Assembly: GCA_030697795.1 (NCBI GenBank)
Contig: JAUYOV010000015.1
Coordinates: forward strand, 1 to 32,598
DNA: 32,598 bases
From: a bacterium
GTDB lineage: Bacteria; Patescibacteriota; Minisyncoccia; JACQLN01
Reading direction: 5' to 3'
The notes under the pieces were generated by a model. That model was not told the DNA's origin. It did no database searches and worked only from the letters and a program-made list of their open reading frames with translations. The position numbers and the translations under genes were made by a program. Shown piece after piece: positions 5,701 through 11,470 of the stretch (positions are counted from its first letter, which is position 1; each line of letters begins with the position of its first letter).

Positions 5701-8700
5701 CACTGTCAAACCTCCGAGGTTTGCCATGCCTTGGACAGAGAGCAGAGAGCCGGGCGTGGAGGTACCAATGCCTGTATTGCCAAGCACGACCAGTTTCTGA
5801 TCAAAAGTTGCATCCCCCACATCAACATAGAGACCACCACCGCTTACTAAAAATCCTCCAGTAGCTACACTTAGTCCTCCTGCAAATGTGCTGGTAGCCG
5901 TACCAGAGTTCTTGATGATGGTGGAAACATCTAAGATTGGGGTGGTTAAGATTGTTGAAACATTAAGTTGAGGCGCGGTGGATGTGGAAGCTCCAGTAAG
6001 TGTAAACTTGCCTGATGATAATATATCTCCTCCTGTAATTGTTAATCCCGTGGCTGATGATAAACCGCCCGTGGTTAAAACATTAACTCCTCCAGTAAAT
6101 GTAGACGTAGCAGATTCAGTTACATCTAAAGCTCCAGCGAAGGTGTTGTTGGTGGTTGATGTTGCCGTAATAAAACTTGTTTTTAATTGTCCTTCAATAG
6201 TTAACTCTCCAATATTCCCTACTCCATGAACCGAGAGTAATGATCCTGGAGTGGATGTGCCTATGCCAATCTTTTCTTTGAATGTGTTAAATAGAGAACC
6301 GCCTGTATATGCGTTTGATCTAACTTCTAATGTAGATGTGGCAATCAAGCTGGACATCGTACTCGTGCCTTGTATGTACAGACTATCTGCACCTAGTGAA
6401 CCGTTGATATCAAGAAGGTTGCCTGGGCTTGTGGTGGCTATACCCACATTGCCTTCTGTGGTGGCTAGATATGTATTGCCGTAGACGGACAGGTAGCCAC
6501 TTGGATTGTACATACCAATACCTACTGATCCAGAGTTAGTGACTACGAAGCTGTATGTGCCGACAGAGTTAACTACATCTAAAAGATTCTTTGTTGAATT
6601 AGATGAATCGTTGGAAATTGTAAGTGTGCTTGAGGGAGTGGTACTGCCCAGACCGACTCTACCGTTTGAAACAATAAAGTCATTGCCTGTAGTGCCTCTG
6701 ACTTCTAAAGTGGAAGTGGCTATTAAGCTTGATGTTGTTGTAGTCCCCATAGCATAGAGGCTATCTACTGATGCATCACCATCTATGGCGAGTTTGTTAC
6801 CGGGAGTAGTGGTGCCAATACCAAGGTTGCCGAATAGCCAGCTTGAGTTAGTGGATGTGGATGTGAAGTAATCGGCGCTGACAAATCCATCAAAGATACC
6901 TGCGCCTTTAACAGCTAACATAGCTCCCGGTGTAGAAGTCCCAAGTCCAATAGCTCCACCAAAGTATGAGGCTGTGGTGGAAGTTGAAGTGATGAAAGAT
7001 GTTTTTAATTGTCCTTCAATTGTTAGCTCGCCAATGTTTCCTACTCCATGAACAGAGAGCAGAGAACCCGGAGTAGATGTGCCGATGCCTAGATCACCAT
7101 TCACTATTAGCTTTTGGTCTATGTTGACATCCCCCACATCTACATAGAGTCCGCCAGAAGTTATGTTGAGTCCTCCAGTGCCGAGCGATAAACCACCGTC
7201 AAATGTGGATGTAGCCGTGCCAGAGTTTTTAAATATTGTAGAAACTTCTAATGTAGGGACGGTGAGAATTGTTGAAACATTTAATTGTGGGATGGTGGAA
7301 GTGGCTGCACCTGTAAGTGTGAGCTTGCCACTGGATAGAATATCGCCTCCTGTGATTTCGAGGCCTTGGCTGGAAGCCAAGCCGCCTGCGCTGATGCCGC
7401 CATTAGCTGTGGTGGTGGCATTTTTTTTGAATTTAATATTTCCATTGAATACTGAATCACCTTCTACAACTAAGTTGTTTTGAATGTTAACGTTGCCGTG
7501 AACCGAGAAAAGATTGCCTGGTGTAGATGTGCCGATGCCGGTGTTGCCGTCGGTAACTACTAGATCGTTGCCTGATGCTCCTCGTATTTCTAAGGTAGAT
7601 GTGGCTATGAGAGATGAGGTGGTGGTGGTGGCTTGGATGTAGAGACCGCCTTTGAATGAACCATCACCTTTCGTGTCAAACGCGACTCCAGGTGTAGTTG
7701 TGCCAATACCAAAGTTACCAAAGATCCAAGAACTGTTTGTACTTGTGGAAGTAAAGTAGTTAGCAGATACAAAACTATCAAAAATACCGGCACCCTCAAT
7801 GCCTAATGTCCCTCCAGGTGTAGTGGTGCCGATACCAACGTTACCAGCAGTGTAATAGATACTTGAACCTAATGTAGTCCATTGGCTACTAAGAAACGGG
7901 GCATCGTCCTGCAAGAAAGCGCCGTTAAGATTGATGTTGCCAGAAACAGAAAGATTACTTGCAAAAGTTGAAGTGGCTGAACCCGAAACTGTTAAGTCTC
8001 CTGTTATGGATGTGTTGCCAGTGATACTGGCTCCATTAGCTAATATTGAGATACCTCGGCCAAACTTAGCTTCGTAGCTGGTAACTTCAAAAGGACCTTT
8101 GAAGGTGCTGGATGCAGATACTGTCATTTTGTCTGAACCTGAATCACCAAGAGAGATTTCTTTTCCAGCTACAGAGAAGTTGCCACTTATGCCAAGGTCA
8201 GACATGGAGGCTCCGCCTGTAACACCGAGTGTGTTTAGTTGAGTTGATCCACTTACTGTTAAGCCGCCTTCTTTTATCTGTGCACGTTGAGAAGCAATAA
8301 AGCCTGTAGCATCTAGATCACCTTTTAGAGTGAGTCTGCCTATGAGAGAAGAATTGCCTATAACATCTAGGCCATTGGCTATAGTGGCTTGACCGTTGAC
8401 GACAAGGTCTTTGGCTAGAGAGACGTAGTCGGAAAATACTGATGGAGCAGAGACAAGAAGAGAGCTTAGAATTTCTGCGCCGCCGCCTAGGGTTACTTTG
8501 TTAGAGGTGAGAGAACCGTTTTTGGTAATAAGTTGAAGGTCAAAATTCCCAGATGTTAATCCATCAAGAAAATCAGCGGAGAGGTTAGGAATGGTGGTTT
8601 GGGAATCAACAACTATTGGTGCAACTCCTTGTGGCGCAAAACTTCTTAACTGCCCTTGGGTTTCAATATTGCCGCTTACCGAAATATTGCCACCTTTGTC

Positions 8701-9465
8701 TAAAAGTAAAACTTCATTAGCACCTGTGCCGGGCGCTCTGCCTTGCAGTGTCATGGCATCTTGAACAAATTCTTTAACTGCGCCATAAATGGCGTTGGCG
8801 AATTTAAGATTGAAACCGCCAAGAACAAAACCCAAAACTAAAATGCTGACTATGGCCATCTCACCCCACTGCAGAGCGCTTCGGCCATAAGATTTAGCCT
8901 TAGAAGTTAGAGGGTAGAAACTAGAGGTTGGAGATTGCAACTTAGGAAAAGAAAATTTAGGTTCACTCTCTTCAAGGTCGGTCCTTAAAAACTTCTCCAA
9001 GGACCGACCTTTATCTTCAGAATTTTTTTCTTCTTTTTGAAAATTAGAATTTAAAATTTCTTTTTCTGCATCTGCGTTAATCTGCGTCTGATTCGCGTTA
9101 ATCCGCGCTTGGTATAAGTGTTCCAGTTCATCTAATTCTTTTTTAACGTCAGTAGCCAAATTATTTTCTAGTTTTTTAATTTCCTCTTTTCTACCCATTT
9201 CACCCATCATACCCATTACTCCTACTCCTGCATCGGCTAATTTTACTAAAGGGGTAAAATGGGAAACAATGGGATTAGACTCTATTGTCGGCAAAATAAC
9301 CTGCTGATGATTTTTTAAATATTCCGCTAAAGCACTTTTTGAAATTCCCCAATTGCGCCCAAATTTCTTTCCAGAAATTCTCCCTTTTCTAACAAGCAAA
9401 CTCAAATACTCCGCACTATACGGAGTCTCTTTTGCAATTTGGCTTATTAAAATAAAATCATCCAT
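2800..9465 (-). CDS. Giant HTH-anchored surface fibre protein with two S74 chaperone domains
   Basis: I choose ATG at 9465 (MDDFILISQIAKETPYSAEY); an upstream start at 9561 would add 32 poorly structured residues. The product has 2,221 residues. In order: an excisionase-like HTH (about 1-52), a charged linker (52-190), one membrane helix (about 195-218), beta-rich adhesin-like sequence, about 19 copies of G-N-V-G-I-G-T-T-T-P-G-type repeats (about 545-1830), a first S74 domain (DERLKENLTPISG, about 1725-1800), a second S74 domain (TSKKDIEYLDS, about 1855-1950), a C-terminal beta domain and a Pro/Glu tail (about 2150-2221). In phage fibres and other proteins, S74 is an intramolecular chaperone that folds a trimeric beta-helix and may cleave itself off. 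I infer a trimeric cell-surface fibre. The HTH on the cytoplasmic side and the tandem S74 domains are unusual. Short palindromic repeats are inserted in frame at about residues 153-162, 1893-1899, 2139-2146 and 2174-2178. Confidence 0.85.
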   Translation of the reverse strand: MDDFILISQIAKETPYSAEYLSLLVRKGRISGKKFGRNWGISKSALAEYLKNHQQVILPTIESNPIVSHFTPLVKLADAGVGVMGMMGEMGRKEEIKKLENNLATDVKKELDELEHLYQARINANQTQINADAEKEILNSNFQKEEKNSEDKGRSLEKFLRTDLEESEPKFSFPKLQSPTSSFYPLTSKAKSYGRSALQWGEMAIVSILVLGFVLGGFNLKFANAIYGAVKEFVQDAMTLQGRAPGTGANEVLLLDKGGNISVSGNIETQGQLRSFAPQGVAPIVVDSQTTIPNLSADFLDGLTSGNFDLQLITKNGSLTSNKVTLGGGAEILSSLLVSAPSVFSDYVSLAKDLVVNGQATIANGLDVIGNSSLIGRLTLKGDLDATGFIASQRAQIKEGGLTVSGSTQLNTLGVTGGASMSDLGISGNFSVAGKEISLGDSGSDKMTVSASSTFKGPFEVTSYEAKFGRGISILANGASITGNTSITGDLTVSGSATSTFASNLSVSGNINLNGAFLQDDAPFLSSQWTTLGSSIYYTAGNVGIGTTTPGGTLGIEGAGIFDSFVSANYFTSTSTNSSWIFGNFGIGTTTPGVAFDTKGDGSFKGGLYIQATTTTSSLIATSTLEIRGASGNDLVVTDGNTGIGTSTPGNLFSVHGNVNIQNNLVVEGDSVFNGNIKFKKNATTTANGGISAGGLASSQGLEITGGDILSSGKLTLTGAATSTIPQLNVSTILTVPTLEVSTIFKNSGTATSTFDGGLSLGTGGLNITSGGLYVDVGDVNIDQKLIVNGDLGIGTSTPGSLLSVHGVGNIGELTIEGQLKTSFITSTSTTASYFGGAIGLGTSTPGAMLAVKGAGIFDGFVSADYFTSTSTNSSWLFGNLGIGTTTPGNKLAIDGDASVDSLYAMGTTTTSSLIATSTLEVRGTTGNDFIVSNGRVGLGSTTPSSTLTISNDSSNSTKNLLDVVNSVGTYSFVVTNSGSVGIGMYNPSGYLSVYGNTYLATTEGNVGIATTSPGNLLDINGSLGADSLYIQGTSTMSSLIATSTLEVRSNAYTGGSLFNTFKEKIGIGTSTPGSLLSVHGVGNIGELTIEGQLKTSFITATSTTNNTFAGALDVTESATSTFTGGVNVLTTGGLSSATGLTITGGDILSSGKFTLTGASTSTAPQLNVSTILTTPILDVSTIIKNSGTATSTFAGGLSVATGGFLVSGGGLYVDVGDATFDQKLVVLGNTGIGTSTPGSLLSVQGMANLGGLTVEGISKVGTLMATSSSASILTLGNVGIGRTSPTVLLEVAGNTYIGYSGGGTGYTGAPVGDLSIFGGEINLGYGFASTTLTSLNGRLSIYDTSQASTSPGAILSIHANTTTPAFLLNQAGAGDIFTLQDNGITGLILRDGSLLGIATSTPTERLEVAGNGLFKGGLYVQATSTMSSLIATSTLEVRGASGSDFFVNDGNTGIGTSSPSSLLSITGGTGVYSTGGNVGIGIADPANQLVIKGSGTQVIRINTTGNGNSANIHFNSPTGSGTVQDWQVGTNGAVADNALEFYDITGGAARVRILPGGFFGIGTTTPGGGLSVSFSTTTPAFLLNQAGTGDLLTLQDNGSTVFTVKDDGNVGIGMTAPGALLHVAKNGGGATYEALRLENTAGAEGEGAHLSFWGSSVEKARIQMTNVGGAGHDLRFSTTGDTGTVSERVRIQGNGNVGIGMTSASVILDVTGDIEYTGTITDVSDERLKENLTPISGALTKLGTLRTVSYNMIGESDINLGVIAQDVQNVFPEAVSIVDPENGYLGVDYTQLVPAIISGLNNISNVIDIFAAPTTTPSISIDANGNVGIGSTTPNYKLAVIGDIAATSFVNISTRTSKKDIEYLDSTDDQNILNKIKDIKVATYNYTDEQCSPSASSGQSNLSSVCSNRLGLIAEEAPSEVLAISGKGVDIYKLSTFILAGVKAQQVQIDDIKNEITNIKAQITNNSQFSISNLQSNSNDSIFKQIITVAKSTLASIASAMGEWANAVLAETTKLIKNSETDSEVNFKTFGVTSSRDEVIASGSATLIMLPADAQTGVAPAGIKIKFDESFTSIISDTQVIKVIVTPTSRLNGPLYVSQKTRFGFEVREINAFDEGGTFDWMVVARRVGSEEINSNIPYSAKASQGEQIPNNNQTPSETPSAPVEPSAITTEPASNAAQPIAPVESVTPPTEEIPLVPAEEIAPTEEAPVEPVPSETPAP
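2931..2945. repeat. CCGCGTTTGACGCGG hairpin inside the surface-protein tail
   Basis: This perfect-arm hairpin is read in frame as A-S-N-A-A in the Pro/Glu tail. A variant, CCACGTTTGACGTGG, is read in the same frame as T-S-N-V-A in rplL (13648-13662). The stem also matches the terminators of both antisense RNAs. Confidence 0.5.
3026..3051. repeat. CCCTnC...GnAGGG palindromic element in the surface-protein gene
   Basis: The 26-base imperfect hairpin has CCCTGC/GTAGGG outer arms, a GAA/GGA internal loop and GCC/GGC inner arms around TT. It is read in frame as PYSAKASQG. The same build recurs twice in rpoC (14876-14934, 16610-16647) and in the 23S-5S spacer (32335-32361). Confidence 0.55.
3769..3787. 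repeat. CCCTGAGCTTGCCGAAGGG insertion in the second S74 domain
   Basis: This 19-base near-palindrome is read in frame as SPSASSGQ within TDEQCSPSASSGQSNLSSVC, a stretch that interrupts the S74 fold between conserved blocks. Sequences of the CCCTGAGC-CCGAAGGG type are dispersed in many bacterial genomes, according to general knowledge. Confidence 0.5.
8974..9011. repeat. AAGGTCGG-family hairpin, in-frame copy
   Basis: AAGGTCGGTCCTT and AAGGACCGACCTT form 13-base arms around AAAAACTTCTCC. It lies in the coding region for the charged cytoplasmic linker of the surface protein (SLEKFLRTDLEE). The intergenic copy at 11342-11377 has the same arms and the same AAAAA start of the loop. Confidence 0.6.
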
Positions 9466-9525
9466 TTGTTTAAAAACAAAAAAATCTGCAACACATAAAC
9501 GTGTTACAGAGTGCTTTTTCTGGGC

Positions 9526-9550
9526 ATCCGATATCTCTATCGGATATATC
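9526..9550. promoter_or_regulatory. ATCCGATA/TATCGGAT inverted repeat upstream of the surface-protein gene
   Basis: Eight-base arms around TCTC, followed by another half site (ATATATCC). The site is about 60 bases before the ATG at 9465 and resembles the palindrome at 457-487 upstream of the O-antigen-ligase-like gene. It is an operator candidate. Confidence 0.45.
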
Positions 9551-9905
9551 CAGCATATCACATATATCGTATATCAATAGGCTGAATGTGGATAAATTAT
9601 AACAAAAATCCTAAGCACGAAATCCTAAATTATAAACAAACTATAAATATTAATTTCTCAAACCACTTGGAATTTGTGATTTTGGATTTAGATATTGTTT
9701 AGTATTTAGGATTTAGAAATTAGAATTTAGTCTATGTGGTGGATAACACCTATTGTTGTTTTGCGTGTTAAATACTAAAATATAGATACATTGATATAAA
9801 AAGATTATAAAACATTGATATAGATTGTAGTACGTAGTAGATAGTTTATTAGAAAGAATATATTTAATCTTTCTACTTTCTACTATCTACCTTCTAATAA
9901 CTAAA
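9551..9905. other. AT-rich intergenic region with repeat copies
   Basis: No gene is visible. It holds the right copy of the 23-base direct repeat (9800-9822), a partial tandem of ACATTGATATA (9788, 9812), and an inverted repeat of the TAGATAGT/CTACTTTCTACTATCTAC family (about 9836-9895) just before the GTG of the HTH gene. Confidence 0.45.
9800..9822. repeat. 23-base direct repeat, right copy
   Basis: Identical to 765-787. Together the copies bound about 9 kb containing the membrane-protein cassettes, the first RNA element and the surface-protein gene. Confidence 0.55.
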
Positions 9906-10130
9906 GTGAGCTTTGGCCGAAAATATCTAAGCATTAAACAAGCCGCCGCGGTTATAGGTGTTACACCCTTAACACTGCGCAATTGGGATAGAGACGGCAA
10001 GCTTAGCCCGTATCGCAACCCTATAAATAACTACCGCTACTATCGCGTAGACCAGATAGAAGCCTTCCTCCGGGCTATGGAAAGCTCACGAGAAAAAGGA
10101 ACTAGGAAAATAAGATATATGGATATCTAA
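9906..10130 (+). CDS. MerR/excisionase-like HTH protein
   Basis: This 74-residue protein starts at GTG (9906) and begins MSFGRKYLSIKQAAAVIGVT, then PLTLRNWDRDGKLSPYRNPINNYRYYR. That is a complete MerR-type winged helix: the recognition helix has TPLTLRNWD and the wing ends in RYYRVDQIEAFL. Small proteins like this act as transcription regulators or as excisionases that direct site-specific recombinases; no recombinase is seen in the window. The C-terminus is basic (SREKGTRKIRYMDI). There is no clear Shine-Dalgarno sequence. A strong terminator follows immediately. It may bind one of the nearby palindromes, for example TATCCGATA, but nothing in the sequence proves this. Confidence 0.75.
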   Translation: MSFGRKYLSIKQAAAVIGVTPLTLRNWDRDGKLSPYRNPINNYRYYRVDQIEAFLRAMESSREKGTRKIRYMDI

Positions 10131-10153
10131 AAATCCCCCTTCGGGGGATTTTT
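10130..10153 (+). terminator. Rho-independent terminator of the HTH gene
   Basis: AAAATCCCCC and GGGGGATTTTT pair around TTC, directly after the stop codon at 10128-10130. Confidence 0.85.
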
Positions 10154-10154
10154 A

Positions 10155-10281
10155 TTAATTTCTAATATCTAATTTCCAATTTCTAATAAAAACCCAAATG
10201 TCTAAAAAAATAATTAAACTTTAATTAGGCTTTTAAGAATTAGTCATTTTATTAGATATTAGTAATTGGGAATTAGATATT
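10155..10281. repeat. TTTCTAATATCTAATTTCC long hairpin repeat
   Basis: Left segments such as TTTCTAATATCTAATTTCC face right segments such as TTAGATATTAGTAATTGGG, giving a long imperfect AT-rich hairpin. A second copy with the same words lies at about 24221-24336. Confidence 0.45.
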
Positions 10282-10288
10282 TTTATTG

Positions 10289-10360
10289 TGGGTAGTATAG
10301 GAATCGAACCTATGCTCTTCCCGATGTGAACGGGATATTTTACCATTAAACTAACCACCC
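10289..10360 (-). tRNA. tRNA-Val (CAC)
   Basis: A complete cloverleaf: acceptor GGGTGGT with ACTACCC, discriminator A, D-arm with GTTT/AAAT, anticodon arm TCCCG-TTCACAT-CGGGA, variable AGAGC, and T-arm ATAGG-TTCGATT-CCTAT. The anticodon CAC (plus-strand 10326-10328) reads GUG, valine. CCA is not encoded. Its normal seven-base loop and full D-arm contrast with the two tRNA-like RNAs nearby. Confidence 0.9.
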
Positions 10361-10380
10361 TCTTTTCTAATTACTACTTT

Positions 10381-10869
10381 CTACTTTCTACTTTCTAATC
10401 TTCCAACTTTATCTATAACTTTTCTATGAGGATATTCTAATATATCGTGCACGAATCTATCAAACATGCCGTAGCGATATTTAAATTCGTCTATGCCCAA
10501 AATTACATACTTCAATTCCGTGCCTAATTCTTCTTCAACAGTTTTTATGAAACCAATAAATTTTTTAAAATCTATATCGTCCCCCACTATCATAATATCT
10601 GCTCGGGCATTGGGTATGTTTAAAAAAGTGCCAGTTATTATGGCTAATTTTATTCTACCAATTTTAGTAAGCCCTCTTTCTATTTTGGGAAAAGACGGCG
10701 GGGATATTTTTAAAACTAAATTTTTAAGTTCGTCCAAATATGGCCAGTTTTGATTAAGCTGATACTTTCTCCCCTGATTAAACACTCGGTGTTTGATCAA
10801 TTTGTTAAACCTCCGAGGTTTAACAAATTTAATTTTTCTCTTTATATTTGTCTTTTTCTTCTTTACCAT
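10381..10869 (-). CDS. Nucleotidyltransferase-like domain protein, C-terminal part of a split regulator
   Basis: The 162-residue frame begins MVKKKKTNIKRKIKFVKPRR. Residues about 45-160 (NWPYLDELKNLVLKISPPSF, then GRIKLAIITGTFLN, ARADIMIVGDD, ELKYVILGIDEFKYRYGMFD, DILEYPH) match a CPR family in which a winged helix is followed by a nucleotidyltransferase-like domain. Here the winged helix lies apart at 11082-11321, and the second tRNA-like element sits between them in a different frame, so the original gene appears broken. The first residues may be former linker now read from a fortuitous ATG. Family and function are recalled rather than searched; it is probably regulatory. The KPRRFNKLI segment is made by an inserted 31-base palindrome (10800-10830). 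Confidence 0.6.
   Translation of the reverse strand: MVKKKKTNIKRKIKFVKPRRFNKLIKHRVFNQGRKYQLNQNWPYLDELKNLVLKISPPSFPKIERGLTKIGRIKLAIITGTFLNIPNARADIMIVGDDIDFKKFIGFIKTVEEELGTELKYVILGIDEFKYRYGMFDRFVHDILEYPHRKVIDKVGRLESRK
10800..10830. repeat. 31-base palindrome within coding sequence
   Basis: The arms AATTTGTTAAACCTC and GAGGTTTAACAAATT are perfect complements around one central base. It encodes F-V-K-P-R-R-F-N-K-L and looks like an in-frame inserted palindromic element in the linker region of the split regulator. Confidence 0.6.
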
Positions 10870-10908
10870 TTTAATTTGAATAGTGTCACTATATAATTAT
10901 ATTGCCGT

Positions 10909-10976
10909 GGGGGTGGATTGGCTCGAGCCCTGGCTTATCATCCAAGGGCTTGCGGGTTCGATTCCCGTCACCTCCA
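10909..10976 (+). ncRNA. tRNA-like RNA 2 (eight-base anticodon loop, reduced D-arm)
   Basis: The acceptor stem is GGGGGTG/CACCTCC with discriminator A; flanking CCGT/ACGG can lengthen it to 11 pairs. The T-arm is GCGGG-TTCGATT-CCCGT (10952-10968). The anticodon arm is CCCTGG-CTTATCAT-CC(A)AGGG (10928-10948), with one bulged A and an eight-base loop. Only about 12 bases (GATTGGCTCGAG) replace the D-arm; GGC-TCGA-GCC could form a tiny hairpin. TATAAT at 10892-10897 gives a -10 box, and ACGGTT-CAA-AACCGT-ATTTT (10977-10995) may end transcription. Automated tools may call it a tRNA or pseudo-tRNA. The anticodon arm is exactly complementary to the small RNA at 11041. Confidence 0.6.
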
Positions 10977-11006
10977 CGGTTCAAAACCGTATTTTATAAT
11001 ACCCAA

Positions 11007-11034
11007 TTGACACCATATATCTGTATGCTAGTAT
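11007..11034 (+). promoter_or_regulatory. Promoter of antisense small RNA 2
   Basis: TTGACA (11007-11012) and TAGTAT (11029-11034) are 16 bases apart, the same spacing as at 2580. Predicted start is about 11040-11041, the first base of the complementary segment. Confidence 0.65.
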
Positions 11035-11040
11035 CTAATA

Positions 11041-11106
11041 GGATGATAAGCCAGGATTCTTGGACCAGTCTAAGTCCACCATTAACCGCGTCTAACGCGG
11101 TTTTTT
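11041..11106 (+). ncRNA. Small RNA 2, antisense to the anticodon arm of tRNA-like RNA 2
   Basis: The predicted transcript is about 66 bases, the same length as small RNA 1. It begins GGATGATAAGCCAGG (11041-11055), the exact reverse complement of 10929-10943, covering the whole loop and the 5' stem. Then come GGATTCT, a possible TGGAC/GTCCA hairpin, CCATTAACCGCG-TCTA-ACGCGG and a six-T run. The 3' two-thirds is alignable with small RNA 1; the 5' part is not, yet each 5' part pairs perfectly with its own tRNA-like neighbour. The terminator arm is overlapped by the end of the minus-strand winged-helix frame. Confidence 0.65.
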
Positions 11107-11321
11107 GGTACTTTTAACTTCAGGTCATTGCCATTAGATTTCTTCAAAAAACCCATTTTTATAAAATAAAAAACCAACTTCTTTGTTTCCGCTTTTTTAA
11201 TATTGGTTCTTTTGGTTATATCCCCAACCGATAAAACCAATTGGGGGTGTTGTAAAAACAACTTTAAAACCTTAGCTTTTACGCCAAACAACTGTTCTAA
11301 AAGATTATTACTGTTGGTCAT
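11082..11321 (-). pseudogene. Winged-helix N-terminal part of a split regulator
   Basis: The 79-residue frame begins MTNSNNLLEQLFGVKAKVLK, then LFLQHPQLVLSVGDITKRTN, an ArsR-like winged-helix opening, and ends with a FYFIKMGFLKKSNGN wing. In CPR relatives (recalled, not searched) LFGSKxRVKxLKLFL helices continue into a nucleotidyltransferase-like domain like that at 10381-10869. Here, after NDLKLKV, the reading frame enters the terminator hairpin of antisense RNA 2 (the residues KNRVRRG are its translation) and stops. So the second RNA element appears to have interrupted the gene. A short piece TTAAAA is present on both sides and could be a target duplication, but it is too short to be sure. 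The half may still be made as a small DNA-binding protein. Confidence 0.6.
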
Positions 11322-11341
11322 AATTTAAAAATCCAATACCT

Positions 11342-11377
11342 AAGGTCGGACCTTAAAAATCCCCAAGGTCCGACCTT
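11342..11377. repeat. AAGGTCGG-family hairpin, intergenic copy
   Basis: AAGGTCGGACCTT and AAGGTCCGACCTT flank AAAAATCCCC. Each arm is itself nearly palindromic. It is almost the same as the in-frame copy at 8974-9011. Confidence 0.65.
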
Positions 11378-11431
11378 GAAAACCGCTTGCAACCTTTTGA
11401 ATTTTTATACAGTATAGCAATCTAGGTGGCA

Positions 11432-11461
11432 TTGTAAAGTTAAGCAAAATACCCCTATAAT
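11432..11461 (+). promoter_or_regulatory. Promoter of the PP2C-like gene
   Basis: TTGTAA (11432-11437), an 18-base spacer and TATAAT (11456-11461). The ATG at 11471 is nine bases past the -10 box, so the message is probably leaderless. Confidence 0.55.
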
Positions 11462-11470
11462 ACTTTGTAT

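Noticed and set aside
9466-9561. N-terminal extension of the surface protein to 9561
   Set aside because: The extra 32 residues have no domain character and run through the operator-like palindrome. ATG at 9465 begins the HTH domain cleanly.
10905-11106. Retron or diversity-generating element
   Set aside because: There is no reverse transcriptase gene nearby and no template/variable repeat pair with adenine-specific changes. The repeats are antisense rather than direct.
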